The position numbers were made by a program, and so were the translations under genes. A stretch of DNA of 64,000 bases from contig CBDIDR010000001.1 in assembly GCA_965277895.1 (NCBI GenBank), forward strand, positions 806,001 to 870,000, written 5' to 3'. The DNA is from GCA-2862585 sp965277895 (GTDB taxonomy: Bacteria > Bacteroidota > Bacteroidia > Flavobacteriales > UBA7312). The notes under the pieces are model-generated. The model saw nothing but the letters and a program-made list of their open reading frames with translations, was not told the DNA's origin and ran no database searches. This document shows, in pieces, positions 36,907 through 46,314 of the stretch (position 1 is its first letter; every line of letters starts with the position of its first letter).

Positions 36907-37734
36907 ATGGGATTAAGAAAACTAAAACCAACCACACCTGGACAACGTTTCAAAGTAGTAAATGACTTTGAGCAGTTGACTACTGGAAATACACCAGAAA
37001 AATCATTGATTTCTAAAAAATCAAAATCAGGTGGTAGAAATAATACTGGTAAAATGACTATGCGCTATACAGGTGGTGGTCATAAAAAGAGATACCGTGT
37101 TATCGATTTTAAAAGAAATAAGTTTGGAATACCAGCAGTTGTAAACACAATTGAGTATGATCCAAACAGATCGGCATTCATTGCTTTATTAAACTACGTT
37201 GATGGTGAGAAAAGATATATCGTTTCTCCTAATGGTTTAAAAGTTGGTCAGACTGTTGTTTCTGGAAAGGATGCTGCACCTGAAGTAGGTAATGCATTAT
37301 TCCTTTCTGAGATACCATTAGGTGCAACAATTCATAATATTGAATTAAGACCAGGCCAAGGTGGAGTGCTAGTAAGAAGTGCTGGAGCATATGCACAACT
37401 TATGGCTAGAGACGGAAAGTATGCTATCATCAAATTAGCTTCAGGTGAAGTTAGAATGATTTTGCAAACTTGTTTAGCAACAATGGGTTCTGTGTCAAAC
37501 TCAGAGCACAGTTTACAGAACTCTGGAAAAGCAGGTCGTAGCCGTTGGTTAGGAAGAAGACCAAGAACAAGACCAGTAGCTATGAACCCTGTTGATCACC
37601 CAATGGGAGGTGGTGAAGGTAGAGCATCTGGTGGTCATCCAAGATCAAGAAAAGGTATACCAGCTAAAGGGTTTAAAACTCGTGCGAAGAAAAATAACTC
37701 TAACATTTATATAGTCGAAAGACGTAAAAAATAA
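36907..37734 (+). CDS. rplB: 50S ribosomal protein L2
   Basis: The 275-residue protein helps form the peptidyl transferase centre and inter-subunit bridges. It shows TGGGHKKRYRVIDFKR and the C-terminal NPVDHPMGGGEGRASGGHP, which includes the conserved histidine. It lies 12 nt after rplW. Confidence 0.98.
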   Translation: MGLRKLKPTTPGQRFKVVNDFEQLTTGNTPEKSLISKKSKSGGRNNTGKMTMRYTGGGHKKRYRVIDFKRNKFGIPAVVNTIEYDPNRSAFIALLNYVDGEKRYIVSPNGLKVGQTVVSGKDAAPEVGNALFLSEIPLGATIHNIELRPGQGGVLVRSAGAYAQLMARDGKYAIIKLASGEVRMILQTCLATMGSVSNSEHSLQNSGKAGRSRWLGRRPRTRPVAMNPVDHPMGGGEGRASGGHPRSRKGIPAKGFKTRAKKNNSNIYIVERRKK

Positions 37735-37742
37735 TTTAGATT

Positions 37743-38012
37743 ATGGCTAGATCATTAAAAAAAGGTCCATATATACACTTCAAACTTCAGAAAAAAGTTG
37801 AAGACAATGTTTCCTCAGGAAAAAATAATGTTATCAAAACTTGGTCACGTTCATCAATGATTTCACCGGAATTTGTTGGTCAAACAATCGCAGTTCATAA
37901 CGGTCGTCAATTCATTCCTGTTTTCATTACTGAAAATATGGTTGGACACAAGTTAGGTGAATTTTCTCCTACTAGAACGTTTAGAGGCCACTCTGGTAAC
38001 AAGAAAAAATAA
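37743..38012 (+). CDS. rpsS: 30S ribosomal protein S19
   Basis: The 89-residue protein has MARSLKKGPYIHFKLQKKV and the conserved SMISPEFVGQTIAVHNGRQF. It sits in the 30S head with S13. The gene lies 8 nt after rplB. Confidence 0.98.
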   Translation: MARSLKKGPYIHFKLQKKVEDNVSSGKNNVIKTWSRSSMISPEFVGQTIAVHNGRQFIPVFITENMVGHKLGEFSPTRTFRGHSGNKKK

Positions 38013-38017
38013 TTGAA

Positions 38018-38431
38018 ATGGGAGTAAGAAAAAGAAATACAGCTCAAGAGTTAAAAGAGGCAAGAAAAAACATTGCCTTTGCTAAGCTTAACAATTGCCC
38101 TACATCACCACGTAAAATGAGATTAGTTGCTGATATCATTAGAGGTGAAGATATAGAGAAGGCACTAAACATTTTAAGATTCAACGCAAAAGAAGCTTCT
38201 GGTAGATTAGAGAAATTACTATTATCTGCCATTGCTAATTGGGAATCTAAAAATGAAGGGTCTAAAATTGAAGATAGCAACCTATTTGTTAAAGAAATAA
38301 CTGTTGATAGTGGTAGAATGTTAAAACGTGTTCAGCCTGCACCACAAGGTCGTGCACACAGAATTAGAAAAAGATCTAATCATGTTACCCTCGTATTAGG
38401 AAGTAGAACACAAGAAAACCAAGATTCATAA
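38018..38431 (+). CDS. rplV: 50S ribosomal protein L22
   Basis: The 137-residue protein lines the exit tunnel. SPRKMRLVADIIRGEDIEKA and the hairpin with RMLKRVQPAPQGRAHRIRKR are typical. The N-terminus is about 25 residues longer than E. coli L22. Its stop overlaps the rpsC start by one base. Confidence 0.97.
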   Translation: MGVRKRNTAQELKEARKNIAFAKLNNCPTSPRKMRLVADIIRGEDIEKALNILRFNAKEASGRLEKLLLSAIANWESKNEGSKIEDSNLFVKEITVDSGRMLKRVQPAPQGRAHRIRKRSNHVTLVLGSRTQENQDS

Positions 38432-39141
38432 TGGGACAAAAGACAAATCCAATAGGCAATAGATTAGGATACATCAAAGGATGGGATTCTAACTGGTATG
38501 GTGGAAGAAATTATGGCGATAAAATTGCGGAGGACAGCAAAATCCGTCAGTATGTTGGCGTAAGACTTTCTAATGCAAGCGTTGCAAGAGTTGTTATTGA
38601 AAGAACTCTAAAGATGGTTACTGTAACTATTCATACCGCAAGACCTGGAATTATTATTGGTAAAGGCGGACAAGAAGTTGATAAATTAAGAGAAGAGCTT
38701 AAGAAAATCACTAAAAAAGAAGTCCAAATTAACATTTACGAAGTAAAGCGTCCAGAACTTGATGCAACACTAGTAGCAGCTAGTATCGCTAGACAAATTG
38801 AAGGAAGAATATCTTTCCGTCGTGCTATCAAAATGGCAGTTGCAGGTACAATGAGAATGGGAGCAGAAGGAATCAAAGTTAAGATTTCTGGTCGTTTGAA
38901 TGGAGCTGAAATGGCACGTTCAGAAATGTTTAAAGACGGAAGAACTCCACTACATACTTTTAGAGCTGACATTGATTACGCTTTAGAAGAAGCACACACA
39001 ACATACGGAAGAATTGGTATCAAAGTGTGGATTTGTAAAGGTGAAGTTTACGGAACAAGAGATTTATCACCAAACGTTGGTTTATCAAACAAACCAAAAG
39101 GTATGAAGCCTGGTGGGAAATTCAAGAGAAAAAGAAAATAA
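38431..39141 (+). CDS. rpsC: 30S ribosomal protein S3
   Basis: The 236-residue protein has the type II KH domain with RPGIIIGKGGQEVDKLREEL (about 72-91) and the C-terminal GRIGIKVWICKGEVYG. It forms the mRNA entry site. It overlaps rplV by one base. Confidence 0.98.
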   Translation: MGQKTNPIGNRLGYIKGWDSNWYGGRNYGDKIAEDSKIRQYVGVRLSNASVARVVIERTLKMVTVTIHTARPGIIIGKGGQEVDKLREELKKITKKEVQINIYEVKRPELDATLVAASIARQIEGRISFRRAIKMAVAGTMRMGAEGIKVKISGRLNGAEMARSEMFKDGRTPLHTFRADIDYALEEAHTTYGRIGIKVWICKGEVYGTRDLSPNVGLSNKPKGMKPGGKFKRKRK

Positions 39142-39166
39142 TATAGTTTAAAAGCGTAATACAGAT

Positions 39167-39589
39167 ATGTTACAGCCAAAGAAGACAAAGTTTAGAAAGA
39201 TGCAAAAGGGCAGAATGAAAGGAAATGCCCAAAGAGGTCACCAGTTGGCTTTCGGATCTTTCGGAATAAAAGCATTAGAAGAAACGTGGATAACTGCTCG
39301 TCAGATTGAAGCCGCTCGTATTGCTGTTACTCGTTATATGAAGAGACAAGGTCAAGTTTGGATTCGTATTTTTCCAGACAAACCTGTTACTTCTAAGCCT
39401 GCAGAGGTAAGGATGGGTAAAGGTAAAGGTGCTCCAGATTATTGGGCTGCAGTTGTAAGACCTGGTAGAGTGCTTTTCGAATGTGATGGAGTACCTCATG
39501 AAATTGCTCAAGAAGCTTTGCGTCTTGCAGCACAGAAGTTACCAATTAAAACAAAATTTGTCGTACGTAGAGATTACGTTGAGGCTTAA
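39167..39589 (+). CDS. rplP: 50S ribosomal protein L16
   Basis: The 140-residue protein starts MLQPKKTKFRKMQKGRMKG and contains the KPVTSKPAEVRMGKGKGAPD loop near the A site. The gene lies 25 nt after rpsC and 10 nt before rpmC. Confidence 0.98.
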   Translation: MLQPKKTKFRKMQKGRMKGNAQRGHQLAFGSFGIKALEETWITARQIEAARIAVTRYMKRQGQVWIRIFPDKPVTSKPAEVRMGKGKGAPDYWAAVVRPGRVLFECDGVPHEIAQEALRLAAQKLPIKTKFVVRRDYVEA

Positions 39590-39599
39590 AAATTTAGTA

Positions 39600-39803
39600 A
39601 TGAAACAATCAGTAATTAAAGAAAAGACAACTAACGAACTCGAAGATCTTTTAGAATCTGAGAAAGCTCGTTTAGAAAAAATGAGAGTAAACCATATGGT
39701 ATCTCCTTTAGAGAATCCAAAGCAAATTACTTTCGCCAGAAAAACTGTAGCTAGAATTCTAACTGAGTTGAAATCTAGAGAATTAAACGAAGTTCAAAAC
39801 TAA
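39600..39803 (+). CDS. rpmC: 50S ribosomal protein L29
   Basis: The start at 39600 (MKQSVIKEKTTNELEDLLE) gives 67 residues. The open frame extends into rplP, so the internal ATG is the real start. It is a helical hairpin protein next to L23 at the exit tunnel. Confidence 0.95.
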   Translation: MKQSVIKEKTTNELEDLLESEKARLEKMRVNHMVSPLENPKQITFARKTVARILTELKSRELNEVQN

Positions 39804-39810
39804 TAAGGAA

Positions 39811-40062
39811 ATGAGAAACCTCAGAAAGGAAAGAATAGGTGTTGTAACAAGTGACAAAATGGATAAGTCTGTTGTTGTTTCTGTTACAAGAAGAGAAAAA
39901 CACCCTCTCTATGGAAAGTTTGTTATGAAAACAAGCAAGTTTACTGCTCATGATGAAAAAAATGAATGTAACCCTGGAGATACAGTAAAAATTATGGAAA
40001 CCCGTCCAATCAGTAAAAACAAATGTTGGAGGTTAGTTGAAATTATAGAAAGAGCTAAGTAA
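39811..40062 (+). CDS. rpsQ: 30S ribosomal protein S17
   Basis: The 83-residue OB-fold protein has RKERIGVVTSDKMDKSVVVS and KHPLYGKFVMKTSKFTAHDE. It lies 7 nt after rpmC and 1 nt before rplN. Confidence 0.97.
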   Translation: MRNLRKERIGVVTSDKMDKSVVVSVTRREKHPLYGKFVMKTSKFTAHDEKNECNPGDTVKIMETRPISKNKCWRLVEIIERAK

Positions 40063-40063
40063 A

Positions 40064-40432
40064 ATGATACAACAAGAAAGTAGATTAAAAGTAGCCGACA
40101 ATTCTGGAGCTAAAGAAGTTCTTTGTATTAAAGTTCTAGGAGGAACAAAGCGAAGATATGCTTCTATTGGTGACACTATTGTGGTAACAGTTAAAGATGC
40201 AATCCCTTCAGGAAATATTAAAAAGGGTACAGTTGCAAAAGCTGTTGTCGTAAGAACAAGAAAAGAAATTCGTCGACCAGATGGTTCGTACATTCGTTTT
40301 GATGATAATGCTTGCGTATTGTTGAACCCAACAGGTGAAATGAGAGGTACACGTATATTCGGACCTGTTTCAAGAGAATTGAGAGATAAACAATTCATGA
40401 AGATTGTTTCATTAGCACCTGAAGTGCTTTAA
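40064..40432 (+). CDS. rplN: 50S ribosomal protein L14
   Basis: The 122-residue protein starts MIQQESRLKVADNSGAKEVL and contains RPDGSYIRFDDNACVLLNP, both diagnostic. It forms an inter-subunit bridge. It starts the spc part with rplX 12 nt downstream. Confidence 0.98.
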   Translation: MIQQESRLKVADNSGAKEVLCIKVLGGTKRRYASIGDTIVVTVKDAIPSGNIKKGTVAKAVVVRTRKEIRRPDGSYIRFDDNACVLLNPTGEMRGTRIFGPVSRELRDKQFMKIVSLAPEVL

Positions 40433-40444
40433 TTAAAAATTATT

Positions 40445-40768
40445 ATGTCGAAGTTACACATAAAGAAAGGAGACACTGTAAAGGTAATTGCAGGAAACTC
40501 AAAAGGCCAAGAGGGCAAAATAATAGAGGTTTTAGTTGCTAAATCTAGAGCACTTGTTGAAGGTGTTAATATGGTTTCAAAGCATACTAAACCTAATGCT
40601 GCTAACCCTCAAGGAGGTATTGTAAAACAAGAAGCATCTATTCATATTTCGAATTTAATGGTTGTAGATCCAAAGTCTGGAGAAGCTACTAGAATTGGAA
40701 GAAAATTAGATGAGAAAACAGGAAAATTAACTCGTTATTCTAAAAAATCAGGGGAGGTAATAAAGTAA
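40445..40768 (+). CDS. rplX: 50S ribosomal protein L24
   Basis: The 107-residue protein has a KOW motif at the N-terminus (KKGDTVKVIAGNSKGQEGKI) and the NPQGGIVKQEASIHISN segment. It initiates 50S assembly. Its stop overlaps the rplE start by one base. Confidence 0.97.
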   Translation: MSKLHIKKGDTVKVIAGNSKGQEGKIIEVLVAKSRALVEGVNMVSKHTKPNAANPQGGIVKQEASIHISNLMVVDPKSGEATRIGRKLDEKTGKLTRYSKKSGEVIK

Positions 40769-41313
40769 TGTATACACCTAGATTAAAATCAAAATATTCA
40801 GAGGAAATCGTAGCAAAGCTACAAGAAAAGTACTCTTACAAATCAGTAATGCAAGTGCCAAAACTTGTGAAAATCTGTTTAAACCAAGGATTGGGTGATG
40901 CAGTTTCTGACAAGAAGATGGTTGATCAAGCTTGTGGTGAAATGACGATGATTACCGGTCAGAAAGCTGTAGCTACGAAATCTAAAAAGGATATCTCTAA
41001 CTTTAAGTTAAGAAAAGGTATGCCGATTGGTGCTCGAGTAACATTAAGAGGTGATAAAATGTTTGAATTCTTAGATAGACTTATTACATCTTCTTTACCG
41101 AGAGTTCGTGATTTTAGAGGAATCAACGCTAAAGGTTTTGATGGTAGAGGTAATTATAACTTAGGAATCAAGGAACAAATTATTTTCCCTGAAATTGATA
41201 TTGACCAAGTAAATAAAATTACGGGTATGGATATCACTTTTGTTACTACAGCTAATTCTGATGACGAAGCAAAAAGTTTATTAACCGAATTTGGTTTACC
41301 ATTTAAAAAATAA
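40768..41313 (+). CDS. rplE: 50S ribosomal protein L5
   Basis: The 181-residue protein binds 5S rRNA and contacts the P-site tRNA. ITGQKAVATKSKKDISNFKL, FRGINAKGFDGRGNYNLGIK and EQIIFPEID are typical motifs. Only 3 nt separate it from rpsN. Confidence 0.98.
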   Translation: MYTPRLKSKYSEEIVAKLQEKYSYKSVMQVPKLVKICLNQGLGDAVSDKKMVDQACGEMTMITGQKAVATKSKKDISNFKLRKGMPIGARVTLRGDKMFEFLDRLITSSLPRVRDFRGINAKGFDGRGNYNLGIKEQIIFPEIDIDQVNKITGMDITFVTTANSDDEAKSLLTEFGLPFKK

Positions 41314-41316
41314 ATT

Positions 41317-41586
41317 ATGGCAAAAGAATCAATGAAAGCAAGAGAAGTGAAGCGCCAAAAGTTGGTTGAGAAGTATGCTGAAAAAAGAGCAGCTCTCAAA
41401 GCAGCTGGTGATTATGAAGCACTTCAGAAACTTCCTAAGAATGCATCTCCTGTTCGTTTACACAATAGGTGTAAGTTAACAGGTCGTCCAAAAGGATATA
41501 TGAGACAATTTGGAATCTCTAGGGTAACTTTCAGAGAAATGGCAAATCAGGGACTAATCCCTGGTGTTAAAAAAGCAAGTTGGTAA
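41317..41586 (+). CDS. rpsN: 30S ribosomal protein S14, zinc-free form
   Basis: The 89-residue protein has the long form without paired CxxC zinc motifs; only one Cys is seen in the NRCKLTGRPKGYMRQFGISR stretch. The C-terminal GLIPGVKKASW is typical. It lies 3 nt after rplE. Confidence 0.97.
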   Translation: MAKESMKAREVKRQKLVEKYAEKRAALKAAGDYEALQKLPKNASPVRLHNRCKLTGRPKGYMRQFGISRVTFREMANQGLIPGVKKASW

Positions 41587-41607
41587 TTTTTTACTCAATA
41601 TAAAGAT

Positions 41608-42000
41608 ATGTATACAGATCCAATAGCAGATTACTTGACGCGAATAAGAAACGCATCAAAAGCAGGACATAAAGTTGTTATGATTCCTTCTTCAAATACA
41701 AAGAAGGAAATGACAAAAATTTTGAAAGACAAAGGTTATATCTTAAACTACAAGTTTGAAGAAGATAACAAACAGGGAATGATTAAAATCGCTCTTAAGT
41801 ACAATGGTTCAACCCCAGCTTTCGAAAAAATTGAAAGAATCAGCAAGCCTGGTTTAAGAAAATATGCAAACAAACAAACTATGCCAAGAGTTCTTAATGG
41901 ATTAGGTATAGCAATACTATCAACATCAAAAGGTGTTATGACCGATAAGGAAGCAAAAAACCTTAATGTTGGTGGTGAAGTTTTATGTTACGTTTATTAA
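41608..42000 (+). CDS. rpsH: 30S ribosomal protein S8
   Basis: The 130-residue protein starts MYTDPIADYLTRIRNASKAG and ends with LGIAILSTSKGVMTDKEAK and a GGEVLCYVY tail, typical S8 features. S8 represses the spc operon in E. coli; no matching target structure is evident here. Confidence 0.98.
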   Translation: MYTDPIADYLTRIRNASKAGHKVVMIPSSNTKKEMTKILKDKGYILNYKFEEDNKQGMIKIALKYNGSTPAFEKIERISKPGLRKYANKQTMPRVLNGLGIAILSTSKGVMTDKEAKNLNVGGEVLCYVY

Positions 42001-42023
42001 TATAGTTTAATTAGAGATATAAA

Positions 42024-42578
42024 ATGTCTAGAATAGGAAACAACCCAATTACATTGCCACAAGGAGTCACTATCTCCAAAGGTGAAAACAATACGTTTGT
42101 TGTTAAAGGTAAGTTAGGGGAATTAACTAAAACTTTTCATCCTGATATGGATGTTAAAGTAGATGAAACATCAGTTGTTGTGGCTCGTCCATCTGACAGC
42201 AAAGAACACAAGTCTTTTCATGGACTTACACGTTCTCTAATCAACAACATGATTATAGGAGTTAATGAAGGATTTAAAAAACAACTAGAGTTAGTTGGTG
42301 TAGGATATAGAGCAAGTAATTCAGGACAAAAACTTGAATTAGCTTTAGGTTTTTCACACAACGTAATTTTTGAAATTCCTTCAGAAGTTAAGGTTGAAAC
42401 ACTTTCAGAAAAAGGTCAAAACCCAACCATTACATTAACGTCAACTGATAATCAATTATTAGGGGTTGTTGCCGCTAAGATTCGTTCACTAAGAAAACCT
42501 GAACCATACAAAGGAAAAGGAATTAAGTTCGTTGGAGAACAATTGAGAAGAAAAGCTGGTAAAACTGCTGCTAAGTAA
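42024..42578 (+). CDS. rplF: 50S ribosomal protein L6
   Basis: The 184-residue protein has the two tandem L6 folds, starting MSRIGNNPITLPQGVTISKG and ending with IRSLRKPEPYKGKGIKF, a conserved C-terminal motif. It lies near the factor-binding site. Confidence 0.98.
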   Translation: MSRIGNNPITLPQGVTISKGENNTFVVKGKLGELTKTFHPDMDVKVDETSVVVARPSDSKEHKSFHGLTRSLINNMIIGVNEGFKKQLELVGVGYRASNSGQKLELALGFSHNVIFEIPSEVKVETLSEKGQNPTITLTSTDNQLLGVVAAKIRSLRKPEPYKGKGIKFVGEQLRRKAGKTAAK

Positions 42579-42597
42579 TAGATAAAAAATAAAGAAA

Positions 42598-42939
42598 ATG
42601 GCATTTTCAAAAGATTCAAGAAGAAGAAAAATTAGAAAAAGAATTAGAGCAACTATTTCTGGTTCAGCACAGACGCCTAGACTTGCTGTATTCAGAAGTA
42701 ACAAAGAGATTTATGCTCAAGTAATAGATGATATTAGTGGTAAAACTCTAGCAGCAGCATCTTCAAAAGATGTTGATGGAACAAAAATCGACCAAGCTAC
42801 ACAAGTTGGTAAGTTGATTTCTGAGAAGAGTCAAGCTGCTGGCATTTCAAATGTCGTATTTGATAGAGGCGGTTATCTATACCATGGTAGAGTGAAAGCT
42901 CTAGCTGAAGGTGCACGTGAATCAGGATTAAAATTTTAA
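42598..42939 (+). CDS. rplR: 50S ribosomal protein L18
   Basis: The 113-residue protein binds 5S rRNA together with L5. TPRLAVFRSNKEIYAQVIDD and the C-terminal FDRGGYLYHGRVKALAEGAR are typical of the family. The N-terminus is very basic. It is followed by rpsE after 12 nt. Confidence 0.97.
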   Translation: MAFSKDSRRRKIRKRIRATISGSAQTPRLAVFRSNKEIYAQVIDDISGKTLAAASSKDVDGTKIDQATQVGKLISEKSQAAGISNVVFDRGGYLYHGRVKALAEGARESGLKF

Positions 42940-42951
42940 GAATTTATATAC

Positions 42952-43464
42952 ATGTCAAACATCAAAAAAGTAAAAGCAAGCGACATTGAGTTAACAGATA
43001 GACTAGTTGGTATACAACGAGTAACTAAAGTAACTAAAGGTGGTCGTACATTCAGTTTCTCTGCAATAGTTGTTGTAGGTGATGGAAATGGAATTGTAGG
43101 TCATGGCCTAGGAAAGTCGCAAGAAGTTACTGTCGCTATCAGTAAAGCTATTGATTCAGCAAAGAAAAATTTAGTTAAAGTATCTATTCATAAAGGCACT
43201 ATTCCTCATGAACAAGAAGCTAAGTTTTCAGGCTCTCAAGTTTTAATTAAGCCAGCATCAAATGGTACTGGAGTAAAGGCTGGTGGTGCGATGCGTGCAG
43301 TTCTTGAAAGTGCAGGTGTTCATGACGTATTAGCAAAGTCTAAAGGTTCTTCGAACCCTCATAACCTTGTTAAGGCTACAATGAAAGCATTGACTGATTT
43401 AAGAAGCCCTAAACAGGTAGCGAATCAAAGAGGTGTGAACGTAGAAACAGTTTTTAACGGATAA
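42952..43464 (+). CDS. rpsE: 30S ribosomal protein S5
   Basis: The 170-residue protein has the dsRNA-binding-like N-terminal fold and VTKVTKGGRTFSFSAIVVVG, then GHGLGKSQEV and the SGVxVxAGG-like KAGGAMRAVLESAGV. It takes part in decoding accuracy and mRNA unwinding. Confidence 0.98.
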   Translation: MSNIKKVKASDIELTDRLVGIQRVTKVTKGGRTFSFSAIVVVGDGNGIVGHGLGKSQEVTVAISKAIDSAKKNLVKVSIHKGTIPHEQEAKFSGSQVLIKPASNGTGVKAGGAMRAVLESAGVHDVLAKSKGSSNPHNLVKATMKALTDLRSPKQVANQRGVNVETVFNG

Positions 43465-43477
43465 AAAAGATAAACTG

Positions 43478-43660
43478 ATGGCTAAAATCAGAGTAACACA
43501 AGTAAAAAGTAAAATCGGAAGACCAGAAAGTCAAAAGAGAACAATCTTAGCACTAGGTCTAAAGAAAATTAATCATAGTGTTGAGCACGAAACTACTCCT
43601 CAAGTACTAGGAATGGTAAAGAAAGTTGCTCACCTATTGAAGGTAGAAGAAGTAAAATAA
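43478..43660 (+). CDS. rpmD: 50S ribosomal protein L30
   Basis: The 60-residue protein is of typical length. KIRVTQVKSKIGRPESQKRT and LGLKKINHSVEHETTPQVLG are family signatures. The gene lies between rpsE and rplO, its usual place. Confidence 0.97.
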   Translation: MAKIRVTQVKSKIGRPESQKRTILALGLKKINHSVEHETTPQVLGMVKKVAHLLKVEEVK

Positions 43661-43680
43661 TTTAAGTTTTAAAGAAAACT

Positions 43681-44130
43681 ATGGATTTAAGTAATCTAAC
43701 TCCTGCAAAAGGATCAATAAAAAATAGAAAAAGAATCGCTAGAGGTGAAGGTTCTAAGAAAGGTGGTACTTCTACAAGAGGTCATAAAGGAGCTAAATCT
43801 AGATCTGGTTATTCAAGAAAGATTGGTTTTGAAGGTGGACAAATGCCACTTCAAAGGAGAGTTCCTAAGTTTGGATTTACAAACCCAAACAGAAAAGAAT
43901 TCAGAGGTATCAATTTACATACACTTCAGTCTTTAGTTGACAACAAAAAAATAAAAGACACTGTTGATTTAGATGTTTTAATTGCAAACGGTCTAGCACA
44001 TAAAAATGACTTAGTAAAAATTTTAGGAAGAGGCGAATTAAAAGCTAAACTTAATATTACTGTTCATAGTTTTTCTGCTACAGCTAAATCTGCAATCGAA
44101 ACAGCTGGAGGTACAGCAACTACTTTGTAA
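43681..44130 (+). CDS. rplO: 50S ribosomal protein L15
   Basis: The 149-residue protein has the glycine/arginine-rich N-terminus (RIARGEGSKKGGTSTRGHKG) and the FEGGQMPLQRRVPKFGF motif. secY starts 9 nt after it. Confidence 0.98.
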   Translation: MDLSNLTPAKGSIKNRKRIARGEGSKKGGTSTRGHKGAKSRSGYSRKIGFEGGQMPLQRRVPKFGFTNPNRKEFRGINLHTLQSLVDNKKIKDTVDLDVLIANGLAHKNDLVKILGRGELKAKLNITVHSFSATAKSAIETAGGTATTL

Positions 44131-44139
44131 CGAATAAAT

Positions 44140-45525
44140 ATGAAAAATTTAATCACTACATTAAAGAATATTTGGAAAATTGAGGAACTAAGAAATCGAA
44201 TCTTAGTAACTCTTGGCTTTATCCTTATATATAGATTAGGAGCACAAGTTCCACTTCCAGGTATTGATGCAAGAGTTTTATCTGCTGCCAACGAAGCTAG
44301 TGGTGGACCTGATGGTTTATTAGGTTTATTAAATTTATTTACAGGAGGTGCCTTTGCTCAAGCCTCAATATTTGCACTTGGTATCATGCCTTACATATCT
44401 GCATCTATTGTAATACAGTTAATGGGTATAGCCGTTCCTTATTTCCAAAAGTTACAAAGAGAAGGCGAAAGCGGAAGAAGAAAAATCAACAACATAACAC
44501 GTTATTTAACCATTCTTATCACTGGTTTCCAAGCACCAGGTTTTATATCAAACCTTAAAAGTCAGTGGCTCAATAAGCCAATTGAACTAGCCGACGGAAC
44601 CATTGGTTATGTCTTTGTAAATAACGAAGCCACATTCTTTTTCTCAATCATGTCCATCATTGTTCTAGTAACGGGAACTATGTTTGTAATGTGGTTAGGT
44701 GAGAAGATAACTGATAGAGGTATCGGTAATGGTATTTCAATAATCATTATGATTGGTATTATTGCTGCATTACCTGGTTCATTATTTGCTGAGTTTGCTA
44801 CATCTTTAGAAAGTCAAGGTGGTGGATTAGTAATATTCCTTGTAGAAATTCTCGCACTAATGCTAGTAATTCTTGTGAGTATTCTATTAGTACAAGGCAC
44901 ACGAAGAATACCCGTTAATTTCGCTAAGCGAGTAGTTGGAAATAAGCAATACGGTGGAGTTCGTCAATATATTCCATTAAAGGTAAATGCATCAGGTGTA
45001 ATGCCGATTATATTTGCTCAAGCAATAATGTTTGTGCCTATAACTTTAGTTGGATTTTCAGAATCAGAAGCACTTCAAGGTTTTGCAGCTGCTTTTACTG
45101 ATTTTGCAGGATTTTGGTACAATTTAGTGTTCTTTTTCATGATTGTAATATTTACATATTTTTATACAGCTATCACTGTTAATCCAAAGCAGATGGCTGA
45201 TGATATGAAAAAGAATGGAGGATTTATTCCTGGAGTAAAACCAGGACGTAAAACAGCAGAGTTTTTAGATGATGCAATGTCAAAAATTACTTTGCCAGGC
45301 TCTTTATTTTTAGCATTTGTGGCTATTCTTCCAGCATTTGCTATGCAGTTTGGAGTCAATCAAGGATTCGCTCAATTTTATGGCGGAACCTCATTATTAA
45401 TTATGGTAGGAGTAGTGTTGGATACATTACAGCAGATTGAAAGTCACTTATTAATGCGTCATTATGATGGATTAACAAGTACTGGAAGGATAAAAGGAAA
45501 GTCATCAGGAATGATGGCGCAATAA
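44140..45525 (+). CDS. secY: Preprotein translocase subunit SecY
   Basis: SecY forms the inner-membrane protein channel with SecE and SecG. The 461-residue protein has about ten transmembrane helices. It shows the plug region LLNLFTGGAFAQASIFALGI (about 65-84), the cytoplasmic loop with QGTRRIPVNFAKRVVG and the C-terminal loop NPKQMADDMKKNGGFIPGVK. It is a little longer than E. coli SecY (443). It follows rplO as usual; adk is absent before map. Confidence 0.98.
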   Translation: MKNLITTLKNIWKIEELRNRILVTLGFILIYRLGAQVPLPGIDARVLSAANEASGGPDGLLGLLNLFTGGAFAQASIFALGIMPYISASIVIQLMGIAVPYFQKLQREGESGRRKINNITRYLTILITGFQAPGFISNLKSQWLNKPIELADGTIGYVFVNNEATFFFSIMSIIVLVTGTMFVMWLGEKITDRGIGNGISIIIMIGIIAALPGSLFAEFATSLESQGGGLVIFLVEILALMLVILVSILLVQGTRRIPVNFAKRVVGNKQYGGVRQYIPLKVNASGVMPIIFAQAIMFVPITLVGFSESEALQGFAAAFTDFAGFWYNLVFFFMIVIFTYFYTAITVNPKQMADDMKKNGGFIPGVKPGRKTAEFLDDAMSKITLPGSLFLAFVAILPAFAMQFGVNQGFAQFYGGTSLLIMVGVVLDTLQQIESHLLMRHYDGLTSTGRIKGKSSGMMAQ

Positions 45526-45535
45526 AACAGATTCG

Positions 45536-46312
45536 ATGATCTTTTTAAAGACCGACGAAGAAGTTGAATTGATAAGAAAAAGTTCTTTACTTGTTGCAAA
45601 GGCACACGCCGAAGTCGCTAAAATGATTGAGCCAGGAGTTAGTACTCTTAAACTTGATCAACGTGCTGAAGAGTACATACGCGATAATGGAGGCGTACCA
45701 GCTTTTAAGGGATACAATGGGTTTCCGAACACATTGTGTATGTCACCAGACAGTCAAGTGGTGCATGGTATTCCGAATGACGAAGCTCTAGAAGAAGGCT
45801 CGATACTTTCGGTAGATTGTGGAGTTTTGATGAATGGCTTTTATGGTGACTCTGCTTACACCTATGCTATTGGTAGTATAGATGCAGAGACTCAAAAGTT
45901 GTTAGATGTGACCAAAGACAGTTTGTACAAAGGAATTGAACAAGCTGTAGTGGGTAACCGTGTTGGAGATATCAGTTTTGCTGTACAGCAATATGCAGAA
46001 TCTCACAATTATGGAGTTGTTCGCGAGTTGGTTGGTCATGGTGTGGGTGAACATTTACATGAAAGCCCAGAAGTGCCGAATTATGGTAAAAGAGGACGAG
46101 GTCCTAAGTTACAAGATGGATTAGTCATTGCTATTGAGCCGATGATTAATATGGGAGTTAAGAATATCCGTCAACATTCAGATGGATGGACAATAACTAC
46201 CGCAGATAACAAACCCTCTGCACATTTTGAACATACCATAGTTGTAAGACAAGGTAAAGCTGATATTTTATCAAGCTTTGAATGGATTGAAGAAGAATTG
46301 AATAAAAAATAA
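45536..46312 (+). CDS. map: Type I methionine aminopeptidase
   Basis: The 258-residue enzyme removes the initiator Met. Metal ligands can be seen: Asp in SVDCGV and in FYGDSAYTY, His in ELVGHGVGEHLHE, Glu in IAIEPMINMG and Glu in the late HFEHTIVV. It lies between secY and infA, its common location. Confidence 0.97.
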   Translation: MIFLKTDEEVELIRKSSLLVAKAHAEVAKMIEPGVSTLKLDQRAEEYIRDNGGVPAFKGYNGFPNTLCMSPDSQVVHGIPNDEALEEGSILSVDCGVLMNGFYGDSAYTYAIGSIDAETQKLLDVTKDSLYKGIEQAVVGNRVGDISFAVQQYAESHNYGVVRELVGHGVGEHLHESPEVPNYGKRGRGPKLQDGLVIAIEPMINMGVKNIRQHSDGWTITTADNKPSAHFEHTIVVRQGKADILSSFEWIEEELNKK

Positions 46313-46314
46313 AT

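Noticed and set aside
35322..42013. Repeated 12-mer ATAGTTTAATTA after rpsJ (35322-35333) and rpsH (42002-42013), with a partial match after rpsC (39143)
   Set aside because: It lies in short AT-rich spacers of a T/A-rich genome and only two full copies were seen. Chance is the simpler explanation.
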